NCBI GenBank assembly: GCA_015680685.1
Contig: MNCI01037953.1
Span: forward strand, 1,627,826 to 1,691,825
DNA: 64,000 nt
DNA from: Gnetum montanum
Taxonomy: Eukaryota; Streptophyta; Gnetopsida; Gnetales; Gnetaceae
Direction: 5' to 3'
The notes beneath the pieces are model-generated. The model did no database searches and had not been told where the DNA came from. It worked only from the letters and a program-made list of their open reading frames with translations. Of the stretch, positions 45,931-56,349 are shown piece after piece (positions within the stretch are counted from its first letter, which is position 1; every line of letters begins with the position of its first letter). The position numbers were made by a program, and so were the translations under genes.

Positions 45931-46238
45931 TTGCAATCACAATATAACCATGGATTAGCAATCATTGTGTAATCTTAAAACAATTGGGATACCTTAACTC
46001 TTGAGGGTAGTTGCACTTGGCTAAGTTGTGATTATGGCTAATTTAATTAACTTAATTATTATTTCAATTTATGCCTTATCATTGATAAATCATCTTAGAG
46101 GTTGTTGGAAGGGGTAACTTGGAAAAAGTTGATGTTTATGTATGATTAAAGTTACTAACCCTTAGGGGAGTCAGAATTTTTTTTTTGAAAATTGCATTGG
46201 AAACCTTAAGGTTTATGGTCCCCATGATAAAGATCTTA
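45931..46238 (-). other. Putative leader intron of the element 6 3' gene, 308 nt
   Basis: The minus-strand donor AGAG|GTAAGATC starts at 46,238. The acceptor side reads TGATTGCAA before the ATG, so the AG has become AA, a single G-to-A change. Compare intact acceptors in elements 3 and 5. Confidence 0.5.
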
Positions 46239-46382
46239 CCTCTAGTAAGTGTAGGATTGAAAAATGGACTGATTTGGACAAATGGTTTGAAAGTTATGTA
46301 CTTTGGAAGGTTTTGGGCTCTGAAAAATTGCAAAAATATCCCATGTGTTATGAGCAAATGATGAAATTTCAAAGTGTTCAAT

Positions 46383-46480
46383 GGTATATATAGTATTTTT
46401 ATATTGTGTCAATGAGGCCTTGACAATAGGGTCAGCTACGTTGACGAGGACTTGACGACATAGCTGTTGACCACCATTGA
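46383..46480 (-). promoter_or_regulatory. Internal promoter-like block of element 6
   Basis: On the minus strand, GTCAACGTAGCTGACC and AAGGCCTCATTGACAC lead to ACTATATATACC (46,394-46,383). The same words, in the same order relative to the TATA box, occur in this element's LTR U3 (TAACGAGGCCTCATC, GTAGCCGACC, GCCTCATTGATG). The predicted leader of about 120 nt reaches the donor at 46,238. Confidence 0.55.
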
Positions 46481-47984
46481 ATTTTGTTGACTTTGGTCAA
46501 ACTTTCAAAATAGAAGGAATTTTTGATGAAATTAGGGTCAAATGAAGGCTTCGAAGACCAAGAATAGTATGAAATCATGAGAAGAGGATGTTAAAGTTCA
46601 TAAATTTAAAAAAATGGAGGGAAATTGATTTAGTGGATGAATTCAATGAAAGATTAAGGAGTACTGAGTAGTTTATACAATGGAAAATACAAAATAGAAG
46701 ATTGTAATGATGTCAAAGATAAGGAACCTTAACTAATCAAGCCAAAAGCTCATGCCCTTTTTGCCCTTGCATAACCTCAACTAAGGAGTTTGTGGGTCCC
46801 ATAGTCAATTTAGTGATCATGACAAGTTAAGGACCAATCCAAAAGAATCCACTCAAGAATCCCAATACATTAGACTAAGACATAGAGCATAACATAGAAC
46901 CTGGCAGTGAGATGAGTTATGGCAGCATGGATGGATGATAGAGAAGGTGGAATGGAGTTCCAAATTAAGGTCATAAGAAGTCCCTTTTGGAATGTGGTTA
47001 AAATGATCTAAGAAGTTCCATCCTTAGTCCAAACCAAAACCATCCACTTTCAAGGACTTCACATCGTCACTCTATGACTAATCCACCTACTTGAGACATA
47101 AGAATGTCCCCCACAAGACAACCACCATTCCACAAAGAGAAGAGAAAAGTAGAAAGTGAGAGAGAGAGGACCTTAGTTAGAGGGGACCTTCACGCATAGG
47201 TGTATGTCTTTTGAGTCTCATAATCAGTGCTTATAGCCCTTTTATTTGTCCAAGGGGTGTGATTTGAATTTTCATCATTTTTTTATTTTTTATTTTTCAT
47301 TTTTTAATAATGGGAATCACACCATGCAATGATGTTATTTGTCTTCCTATCATTAGGTGGTATGGAATGGTAAGAAGTCTATGAAAAAACACTTAAGAAA
47401 GAAGAAGAGTACAAAGAGTATTGAGTTCCCTTAAAGTCACACCCTTTACAAACCTTTGAATCCTTCCTAATTTCAAAACTACCAAGGTCATTGATTGATT
47501 AAAATTTTCTTTAATGAAAAAGGGATCTCAAATTCCTAGAGCAAGAAAAACCATAGAGTTCTTTGGATGGGTGGATGACATGGACTACCATGAAAAGTAA
47601 ACCATGTCAAAGTCATCAGACATCAAAATTCAAAAATAGAAATTAGACATCAACAATCACACATTAATCACAAACCATCATTAGTAAAAAACAACAACAA
47701 CATTGTGTCATGTGACAATAAAGTAGATTTATTAGCAAAAATGAGAAAATATCACACTTAATCAAAAGAAACATAAGAAAAAAACTAGAGTAAAATATAT
47801 AAGAAAGTGTAAAATAATTAAGAAAATTTAAATGTAGTTAAAAATGGTATAAAATTAGAAAAATTTGAAAAATAAAAAATTTGTAAAGTCAAGAATGTGA
47901 AAAAAAAGGGTAGAAAAACCGAGAGGTCATGGTAATGGTCAACATGGATGGCCATCTCCCCCATGACTAAGTTGGAAGGATGAG
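46481..47984 (-). other. Post-integrase spacer of element 6
   Basis: Non-coding, collinear with the spacers of elements 1 and 3. Conserved blocks are 46,730-47,090, the single ACCTTCACGCATAGG motif near 47,190 and the CCATCTCCCCCATGACTAAG block at 47,950-47,970 next to the end of pol. Confidence 0.6.
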
Positions 47985-49369
47985 ATTTGAAAAATAGAAC
48001 ATGGGTGTCTATGAGGTGAGGCGGTATTTACACTGGCCAATCTTGATTCTAGGAAAGGTTTAATTTGTTGGATATTGAGAAACTACTTTTTATTTGAGTT
48101 GTCAAGTTTGTAAATTATCATGGACCTAAAGGGAAAGGTTTGATTAATTATATAAGATCTCTCCCACAATGTTTGCAATTTTTCCTTTTGATGTACATGT
48201 GTGGGATTTTAGTAGAGAATCTTATCTCCTGGTTGAAACCTTACTTTCCTAATTCTAAGGCTATGGCATTGCTTCCTGAATGCCTTGTTCACCTCATTTA
48301 GAGATAAGGCCACTAAGCAATTTTTCTCTAGCATGTTTAGATTGATCAATATTTCCTTTTGTGATAAACTTAGGTTAAGGTTTAGATCATAGGTTGTTGA
48401 GAGTGTATGGAACTCAGATTGAATTGGGAGTGTTGGAAGTTTCCCATACACGAACGCATAGGGAGAATATCCAATAGGAAATTTCCAAGTTGATCAATAA
48501 GCCTAGAGAGCATCATTAAGTTTTGTGCTCCAATCCTTCCTATATTTGCTAATGGTTTACATTAATATTTTTGTAATCTCCTAGTTGATTACCTTTGCTT
48601 GACCATTGGCTTGAGGATGATAAGGCACTATTAATTTATGTTCTACCCCTAAGCGTTGCATTAATTTTTTAAATGTGGCACCTATAAAATAAGTCCCATT
48701 ATTAGAAATTAATGAACACGGAACCCCAAACCTATTTATAATATGTTGTTGTATAAATCTGGTGGAAATGGATGATGTGCAATCTATAATAGCTACCACT
48801 TCAGCCCATTTTGTGTAATAGTCAATTGCTACTATAATATACACTTTCCCATGAGACATGGATGTGATGGGACCCATGAAGTCAATGCCCCATATGTCAA
48901 AAGGTTCTAGTGGTTGAATCCACTATTGAGGACATTTTATGTGAGTGGTCATTCCCATGTCACATTGACAATGTTTATAAGACTTGATAAATTGGTGGGC
49001 ATACCTAAAGTTTGTGGGCCAATATTACCTTGCCATCAGGATTTTTATGGCCGTGTGTCTCCCTGCATAGTGGCCTCCAGAAAGTCCTTCATGAGCATCT
49101 TAGATAATGCATAGTTGATCTTCGTCAGGGACACACCAACAGATTAGGCCATTGACACACACCTTGTATAGGTGTCTATTGATTTCCATGAAGTATTTAA
49201 CCTAATGAAGAAATTGTTGCTTCTTCCTAAAATCCAAGTCTTGTGGCATCTCTTGAGTGAGAAGATATGTGAGGATGCCATTATACCATATTTCTTTTTC
49301 AAGCGTGTTTTCATTCATTGCACCAGTAAAGAGGAGTTTGTTTGGAAATTCATCAGAGAGCAGGCTCTC
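47985..49369 (-). pseudogene. Integrase of element 6
   Basis: It starts with YNGILTYLLTQEMPQDLDF, identical in order to element 3. The core at 48,877-48,581 reads MGPITSMSHGKVYIIVAIDYYTKWAEVVA (first Asp kept), ISNNGTYFIGATFKKLMQRL (second Asp now Asn) and HPQANGQAKVIN (Glu now Lys). The C-terminal part (48,451-48,209) has PTLPIQSEFHTLS and FQPGDKILY, the start of the SH3-like/GPY module. It shares both active-site changes with element 3. Confidence 0.8.
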
Positions 49370-49667
49370 CTTCTCTTTGTTATCCCATCTTAAGTGAGAA
49401 AGATGATTAGTGACCACATTCTCAATCCATTTTCGATGTACCATAGTAAGATCAAATTCTTGCAAGATCACAAGCCATCGTATAACACGAGGGCTCACCG
49501 TTGGCTTATTCATAAGGAAGAAAATTACACTGTGGTCCATATGTACAAATACTTTGTAACCTAGCACATAATGTCTAAAATTTTCTAGCGCATCCACCAC
49601 CACCATTAATTCTTTCTTTGTGGTGGTGTAATTTAACTATGCCCCCACAATGCTTCAACTTGCGTAG
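49370..49667 (-). pseudogene. RNase H fragment of element 6
   Basis: It contains ALENFRHYVLGYKVFVHMDHSVIFFLMNK (the third catalytic Asp kept as MDH), PRVIRWLVILQEFDLTMVH and VVTNHLSHL. The domain is cut off at its N-terminal third by the LTR start of element 7. Confidence 0.8.
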
Positions 49668-51547
49668 TGAAACACCCTAAAATTTTGGGATCCTCTTGCA
49701 TCACCAGGGTCTTAGAATTTAGGCAAATAATTTTTGTAAGTGTAGCTTCATGGTAGTTTGACAGGAAATGAATGCTTTGAGTGCACACTATCCAGTTTGG
49801 CAAGTTTTCTACACTTAGTGTTGACAGGCCTGATGGACTCTCCAGCTTGCCCACTTGGACAATTCATCCGGCTGATAGTTTACTCAGAAACCACATGTGG
49901 AGTTGTCAGCGATGCTCAAGATGCGCAAAACAGTTTGGCAAGTTTCCTAGTCAAGAAGTTTTCTATGCTACACTATGCTATGTAGCGTAGCAAGCCTCAG
50001 GAGACAGTTGTTCAAGAAATCAACTATGAACTATTGCAAGACAAAGTGCTACGCTATGCTACACTACACAACGTAGCACAACATAGCAAAAGCAAGACAG
50101 GAAGGCCCAGCTTACTTAGTGATTTCAAATGCACTCGGCAAGCACCTCTGGCCTTCAAAACTAGTTGTTTCACTTAACTTCTAGTATTTTAGCAAAGCTC
50201 CTCTTACTAGAAAAGTAGCAGATTAAGCAAAAGACAGGCTATGTTGGCTGCTACGCTATGCTATGCTACGCAGCGTAGCATAGCGTAGCAATGATGCAAA
50301 AATGACAAAAGGCATCTCAAAATGCAGGATTAGCAAGTTCAAAGGCTTCACATCGTAGAGAACAAAGGTTGCAGATTGTCAGCATGATCATTAGAAAACA
50401 TTTTACAACTTAAGTGCAAATCATAGTTAAGGCCAGCTGCTATGCTTTGCTTGCTACATAGTGTAGCATAGCGTAGAAAACATGCAAAACCAACCAATAC
50501 ACTTCAAAGGCTTGCAACACCTACAATTAACTCCAACGCAAATTTCTTCTTTGAACTGGTGGCTATGCTATGCTATGCTACATAACGTAGCACAACGTAG
50601 CAAGCAACTACACTACGCTAATAGGTTATGCTTCATAGCGTAGCACAACATAGCAGGTAGCTATGCTACATTAGTGTGCTTCACTCCTTGTCTACATCAG
50701 TGGCACACCTGATCCTAGCATCTCTAGTTTTGATAATGTGATTGCAGCGTGGCAAGCTCGTCAATCAATCAGCTTTGCATGTTCATGAAACATGGACACG
50801 TCAACATCTCGTGGGTCTAGGACACATGGCATCCAAACCGCATCTCTCATGTGCTCTTGGCCCTATAAATACCCCAATGAGCAATGCTCAAAGGGTTGGA
50901 AAAATAAAGTAGTTGGCGATATTCTGGTTGGCAAATTGATTGAAAAATATGTTAGCAAGTTGGCAAAAAAATCATGCAGTGGCTGGTAAATTGGCAATTC
51001 AAAGGGCATTTGGCAATCTTGAGCATTGTTAACATTTTGTGAGTGGACAAAAATCAAACAGTTGGCATTCCTATTGGGCATTCTACTAGCTCTTTTCTAT
51101 TGCTTTTGTAGCATTTTGCATCGTTAGCTCTTGAATTCATGTTCAAGCATACAGTTGGCTTGCTTTGAATGTCTTAGTTACTTTTGGGATCTCTGTGCTT
51201 CCTAGCATCGCACAACCGATTGTATCCACCTTAACAAAGTAAAGCCGTGGTCTTGAAGTGGTGCATTTCTTAACTTTAGTTTACTTTATTCTCCTGCTTA
51301 TCATTGCATTTTATATCATTTTCATTTCCTCACATATAATAATAATTATTTTACGCTATAAACATTGTTCCAATTACATGTTTGCAAAAGGTTTAGTGAC
51401 ACTGACTAAGTTCCTGTCTGATCGACCAGACCATTCAGGGCACCTCGTTTCCATTTTATCTAGCACGGCCCTCGAGCATATCTAGGGTTAAGACTGTCCG
51501 ACCGACAACCTCTTGGTGTTTCCAACCTTTGACATTTTCGGTCACCA
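49668..51547 (+). repeat. 5' LTR of element 7
   Basis: It starts TGAAACACCCTAAAATTTTG, ends TTTTCGGTCACCA, 1,880 bp. The TATA box CTATAAATAC is at 50,863-50,872, giving a U3 of about 1.2 kb with the hairpin array. The left neighbour CGTAG belongs to element 6; the right target repeat is lost. Confidence 0.8.
49960..50680 (+). repeat. Hairpin array in U3 of the element 7 LTR
   Basis: Inverted repeats made of GCTACGCTATGC / GCATAGCGTAGC words occur near 49,965, 50,050, 50,250, 50,437, 50,565 and 50,612. The best, at 50,248-50,290, pairs TGCTACGCTATG...CTACGC with GCGTAGCATAGCGTAGCA, 18-nt arms with one 5-nt insertion. Spacings are about 85, 200, 190, 130 and 50 bp. The position upstream of the TATA box is the same as in element 4, but the hairpin sequence is different. 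Confidence 0.8.
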
Positions 51548-51555
51548 TAGGTTTC

Positions 51556-51572
51556 TGGTGCTAGAAGGAGGG
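51556..51572 (+). other. Primer-binding site of element 7
   Basis: TGGTGCTAGAAGGAGGG lies eight bases after the LTR end and is nearly identical to the sites of elements 4 and 8. Confidence 0.85.
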
Positions 51573-51599
51573 CCTTTTGGTGCCTTTTCTGTGTTATAA

Positions 51600-51905
51600 G
51601 GTAGTCTTGTGTGTGTTTTGCACCTTGACACGCACTAGCATAAAGTTGACACCTATTTACGCATCGTGTGGTATAGATTGGTCACTCCGACGGTTCCCTC
51701 GAAACCTTGTAAGACATAAAGCTTCTAATCGCCATTTGATCCCCTAGTTTCATGGTAGTCCTGCATGTGTTTTATACCCCAATACACGCTAGCATAAACG
51801 TTAAACCCTCTTGTGTTTGTTTACACACCGTGTGGTACATATCGGTCACTCTGACGGTTCTTCTGGAACCCTGCAGGACATAAAGCCTTAGATCACCACT
51901 AGATC
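51600..51905 (+). repeat. 165-bp tandem duplication in the element 7 leader
   Basis: GTCTTGTGTGTGTTTTGCAC ... GACATAAAGC (from 51,603) and GTCCTGCATGTGTTTTATAC ... GACATAAAGC (from 51,768) are two diverged copies of one unit, including GCACTAGCATAAA/ACGCTAGCATAAA, CGTGTGGTA and CACTC(C/T)GACGGTTC. It lies between primer-binding site and gag, where packaging signals are expected. Confidence 0.8.
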
Positions 51906-51944
51906 TTCTTGTTTTCCCTCGTTTTCACCCCTTTTATCCTTACA

Positions 51945-53431
51945 ATGATGACTTCTTCAACTACCGCTGTTGCTACCTCTAACCTCAAGGTTCCCTTCAC
52001 TGTTCAAGGAATTAGAGGTGCCAAGTAGCCACATAGTCCAGTGCTAGGGCCACATCAATCCCTTAGGATCCAAAATTGAGGACTTGAAGGCTTAACCTAG
52101 CAATGCGAGTGATATAACTTCCTCTACACTAAGGTGCAGGAAAACCTACCCTTAGATGCATAAGAACTCGAAGAAAAATGTAGCTTCGAGTTCGCTTACT
52201 GTGATGGGAGGGAATTTTTTCCCACTCCTGGTGCCTCCATCCCTTTAACGCAAATGAATCAATGGCTTATAGATTAGCTGATCTAAGTCATTAGGCCCGG
52301 GGAGCCGTGGGACATGGCGTCTCACCATGATGAGAGGTTCCAAGATAGGAAGGAGGAATTGGATTCCCAATCCGAGGGTGGGGGTCAAATTAACCCTACC
52401 ACCATTCCTCCTACCCCATCCTTCTAGACGAACCCATTGTCCACTGCCACTCCCTTTGTGATCATCCCTATACCGTCATAATCCACAGTCCCATGGGCAA
52501 TAGGTAGCCATGGCATGCCTTTGACATATCAACATGCCTACACTCCTATCTCAACCCCAGTCACTACTCCTCCACAAATTGTTCACACATCCTTTTTTGC
52601 TTCGCAACATACACCAATCATGGCTACCCTGCCCCATGTTCACACTGTACCTACCTCTTAGTTGCATGCAGTTTCCACCTCCATTCCTACGTCTACACTT
52701 GTCCCACCATCAGCGATGGGCCCAGGCTTGTCCACATGGTGGACCCCATTCACTTCTCCTCCTATTTTGCAACTATCCTAGATGTTTCACTACACTAGCT
52801 AACAAACCTACCAAGTCCTACAAGTGGTACAACCTATCACGGGACTCTAGTCTATCCCACCGGCCACGCAAGCGACCTACTCTGTAGCACAACTCGCGAC
52901 TGCTACTGCAATAGCACCACCTACCGAGTGGTGGATAGTGTAAGCAGCACCATTTCTAGGGGTTGCCCCAATGACACCACCTATGAATCACATTGCTGCA
53001 CCTGCCAAGCCACAAATGGGAGCTGCTCCCATAGCTCCCCAACCATCCACATCATTCTCGGTTCTAGATCAAGCATTCCAGCTTATCCAAACCCTCATTG
53101 AGGAAATAAAATGCCTCAAGGCTGTCGGGTTTGATATAGTACAAGTCATGGACTTCTACCAGGATGATCCCATCATCCCAACAATCCTTGCGCTAACGTT
53201 ATCCCATGGGATGTTGCTCCTCCATTTTACAAAATACAATAGGGAGGGGGATTCCAACGCACACCTTGTTACATTTAGGTCTGAGTCCCTTCTTCTGCAA
53301 CAATGGCCACATACGATCATCCATGTCTTTGCCATGTCTCTGACTTGAAAAGCCCTGGACTAGTACCATGCGCTTCCATGCTCCTCCATATCTACCCTAG
53401 AGGAGCTTCTGACCCATTTCGTGACGCATTT
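51945..53431 (+). pseudogene. gag: gag of element 7, truncated
   Basis: It starts ATGATGACTTCTTCAACT (51,945). Segments shared with element 4: YNFLYTKVQENLPLD, REFFPTPGASIP, LIEEIKCLKAVGF with VMDFYQDDPIIPTI (53,100-53,200), and the capsid-domain start with ALDWYHALPCSSISTLEELL and LTHFVTHF near 53,400, where it is cut. A Pro/Thr/His-rich central part lies at 52,400-52,960. A few stops. The cut falls at the TG of an opposite-strand LTR end. Confidence 0.8.
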
Positions 53432-54956
53432 CTGTTGGCGACCATTTGGGATGTGACTGCCAACGAGTGTCCTCGAACAGGATTTAGGTGCTTGCTAGTC
53501 TCTGGCAACACCAAGGCACAGATACGTTCAAATAGACTCAGTAGTTAATGTGAGTATGTGTGTGTGCTGTTGCGGTATGCGGTTGTGAAATATGAAAAGA
53601 TTGTGTTGTGTGTAAACTACAAATGACTTATCTTAAAGAGATTCAGCCAACTTTTCCAAGTACTGTGAGTTGTTGAGAGTTCCTATTTTATTCAATTGCC
53701 TAGTCTACGCGGTTCTTATAATACCTACTTGTAACAAATAAAATTTTGCAAAAACATTTGAGCACAACTCCGCGAATCTACTTCTAATTTTCCCCAGAGA
53801 AAGAGATAGTTCCACAAGAAAACTAGAAATAGAGCAATATTCAATGGAAATAGACAAAAAGGAAAGTAGATTTGTGTTAAGACCTCAAATGTTTAAACAA
53901 GGTAAAATGATACGAGTAAACACTTTGCAATAAAGCTATCCCAAATTTGATAACTACAAATTGTTCAAACTTCCAAGGCTTAAATAAGCAATTTCTTCAA
54001 GAAAATCCTACTATGCTACCAAAAATTGCTGCGTAAACTACCACGTATGAGACTCCATTTTGGCTAGATAATGGATGTCAACAATTGCATTCAATAGAAC
54101 CTTTAAAAGACTTGACAATTATTGATTGAAATACCATGGAGATTCACTTTAAAGATAAAAGAAGCTATTCTGGTCCCATCAAAATACCAAAGATTTTATG
54201 AACCCTCTTGACTATTGAATTGTTCAACGGCTTGACTACATGCAGAGGCTCTCTTACAACGATCTCAATAGCAGTTCTTATACATTGCACAATAATAAAA
54301 TTCACTACTAAAATTCTCTTAAGGTTTTTAAACACAAGTGATTTTATGGCAAAATTTTAATAGAAATTTCTATCGTGCAACAAGAACAATAAGAGCAATC
54401 TAAAAATCCCAAAATTACTTTCCAAGCATGATACTATCCAAACCACTAGCTAAAAAATTTTTAAAAAATAAAAAACGATAAGCATAACTCACAGGACTAT
54501 GATAAAGAGGCTTAAATCCTTTCTTTAGCAAGTCATCTTACAAGCAATCTTTCACAATTTCTTCTTTACAATGCTCTTCCAGAGCTCCAAAGTGTGTCTC
54601 CAAGTGAGAGCTAGTAGTCTCCCCAAAAGTCCTTTTTCTTCTACTAACTCGTGAAGCCTTTTTATAGGTTTCAAAAGGTATTTAAATTCTAAAATATCTT
54701 AGCTAACTTCTCTCCCAAGTAAGGAAGTTATAACTTGCCCAACAAGTTAGGAGATATTACTTGCTCAAAAAGTTAGGAAGTTGGGAAGTTAGGAGAAAAT
54801 CATGCTAACATGCATATTTATAGGCAACAACCTATATAATAAATTTGAAAAAAAAAATCTAAGATCTCAATATTATAAGAGCTTCATACAATTGTTATTT
54901 TTTAATTACCCATTATGTATAAAACCTTAGTAATTCACTTGGGATAATTAAATTAA
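53432..54956 (-). repeat. Opposite-strand LTR fragment of the element 8 family
   Basis: The minus-strand end GGTCGCCAACA at 53,432, plus about 300 bp (53,437-53,745), is an inverted copy of the 3' end of the element 8 5' LTR (55,917-56,225), about nine in ten bases matching by eye. The minus-strand TATA-like motif CCTATAAAAAGG lies near 54,668-54,657. It looks like a solo or truncated LTR in reverse, inserted in gag of element 7. Its U3 end near 54.95 kb is uncertain. Confidence 0.55.
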
Positions 54957-56229
54957 TGTTGGGTCTTTAACAAGGGTTCCATATGTGGGAAATTGCTGAA
55001 ATTATCTTTTTACCACCGGACCATGTGAAATTGGAATTTTATTTTTTGTGACTTCAATTCTGTGCATTTGGGTTGTATTTTTCTTCAGCGATGATAGTTT
55101 TTTTTGAATAAACTGCAACTCTGAATTATCAGCATCGGCTAAAACATCTCCTGGTTCTGCTGATTCAATTGTGCATATGTGTTGGTTGCCGCACTTGGTG
55201 GATTGGCAACAATGGAGACGAATGCATCGGCATCAGGCACTACTGCTATTTTTGGTAATTTTGGATTGCAAGTTCCAGGAGCGAATGAAATTTGTGATTT
55301 ACGTTTTTAACCGCTTGAAAGTTTTGAAATGAGTTCCCAGCCGTGATGTTGTTTCTATTTTCGTCATTGTTGCGGCAATGAACTTCATCTGTTTTTTCCT
55401 GTATTTCTCAAGGTGCTCCTGGCCGTGGCAGAGCCCTAGGCACGTGAGCATAAAATTTGCTGAGTTACATTGAATCAGCATAGAGGAATAAGATTTGGTA
55501 GCACATGGAATAGTGTAGAAACTAGTAGGGTTTGGTGGCGCGCGAGGCAGCACAGAAGCCCTTACGACCCTATTTCATGCGACCATGCTTCAGCCGTACA
55601 GGCTGGACCTCCATGCGGAAGAAGGGCTTGTTGATGCAGCGGCAACGGTGGTCATCGCTGCCTGTGGCCTACTGCTATGGATATTGTAGATTTAAACCTC
55701 CACTGACGAGTGCCAGGATGTTGGGAAACTATTTCCAGACACCAATGCCTTCACTGCCTCCATTGCTTAGGGTTTTTGAGGGTGCGATGAAAATTTTTTA
55801 GTGAGCAGGTTGCAGATATTGAAACCCTGAAGTATCCAATATTTTGATTTGAATAATATGTGCAGGTTCCCTGGCACGGCCGTGTGAGAAGAAGACATGG
55901 ACGACGAGGATGATAGGGCTGTTTGTTACAAGTAGGTATTATAAGGACTATGTACACTAGGTAATTGAACAAAATAGGAATTCTCAACAACTCATAGTAC
56001 TTGACAAAGTTGGCTGAATCTCTTTAAGATAAGTCATTTGTAGTTTTACACACAACCCAATCATTTCATTTTTTCACAACTGCACACCGCAATAGCACAT
56101 ACACATACTCACATTAACTACTGAATCTATTTGGAGGTATTTGGGCCTTAGTGTTGCCAGAAGACCAGCAAGCACCTAAATCTTGTTCGAGGACACTCGT
56201 TGGCGGTCGCGTCCTAACAGTCGCCAAAA
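54957..56229 (+). repeat. 5' LTR of element 8 (left part uncertain)
   Basis: The right end is secure: GTCGCCAAAA (expected GCCAACA) followed eight bases later by the primer-binding site, with 55,917-56,225 shared in inverted form with 53,437-53,745. The left boundary TGTTGGGTC at 54,957 is only a suggestion. The U3 portion does not visibly match the 3' LTR from 62,697, so this LTR may be a composite, or its start may lie elsewhere. Confidence 0.45.
55150..55775 (-). other. Gene-like, GC-richer segment within the 5' LTR region
   Basis: On the minus strand, AAACCCTAAGCAATGG places a good plant start context before MEAVKALVSGNSFPTSWHSS (55,763-55,692). Further on, NPKLPKIAVVPDADAFVSIV (about 55,265-55,205) and QEHLEKYRKKQMKFIAATM (about 55,420-55,360) read like exons. 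Base composition is less AT-rich than the surroundings. It could be a captured host gene fragment; no family recognised and no continuous frame. Confidence 0.3.
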
Positions 56230-56236
56230 GTTCTTT

Positions 56237-56253
56237 TGGTGCTAAAAGGAGGG
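56237..56253 (+). other. Primer-binding site of element 8
   Basis: TGGTGCTAAAAGGAGGG differs by a single base from the site of element 7. It supports a common primer tRNA for the Tat-like copies. Confidence 0.8.
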
Positions 56254-56349
56254 CTGAAAATTTACCCTCTAAGTTCATAAGCCTTATAATTTTAGCACAT
56301 AAACCATTCTTTGTTACTATAAAGGCTTAAGAAATTCTATTTTTAGTTC

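Larger units (their letters stand above)
42048..49667 (-). mobile_element. Element 6: Athila-like element inserted in element 5
   Basis: Minus-strand order: RNase H (from 49,667), integrase, spacer, internal promoter-like block, leader intron, 3' gene, purine tract, 3' LTR ending at 42,048. Its 5' part is missing; the break at 49,667/49,668 is the LTR start of element 7. Elements 5, 6 and 7 therefore form a nested stack with 7 the latest. Sequence words are closer to element 3 than to element 5. Confidence 0.8.
49668..53431 (+). mobile_element. Element 7: 5' part of a Tat-like element inserted in element 6
   Basis: It has a 5' LTR, primer-binding site, leader and gag, then breaks at 53,431, where an LTR end of another element begins on the opposite strand. 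The LTR start, primer-binding site and gag match element 4, so the two belong to one family. No pol is present. Confidence 0.8.

Noticed and set aside
49960-50680. CRISPR-like regularly spaced palindromic repeats
   Set aside because: The repeats vary in sequence and spacing, lie in a plant LTR, and there are no cas genes.
53432-56229. DNA transposon with 300-bp terminal inverted repeats and captured genes
   Set aside because: Both repeats end at LTR-type termini and the right one is followed directly by a primer-binding site, so LTR ends explain them better. Kept open as a finding.
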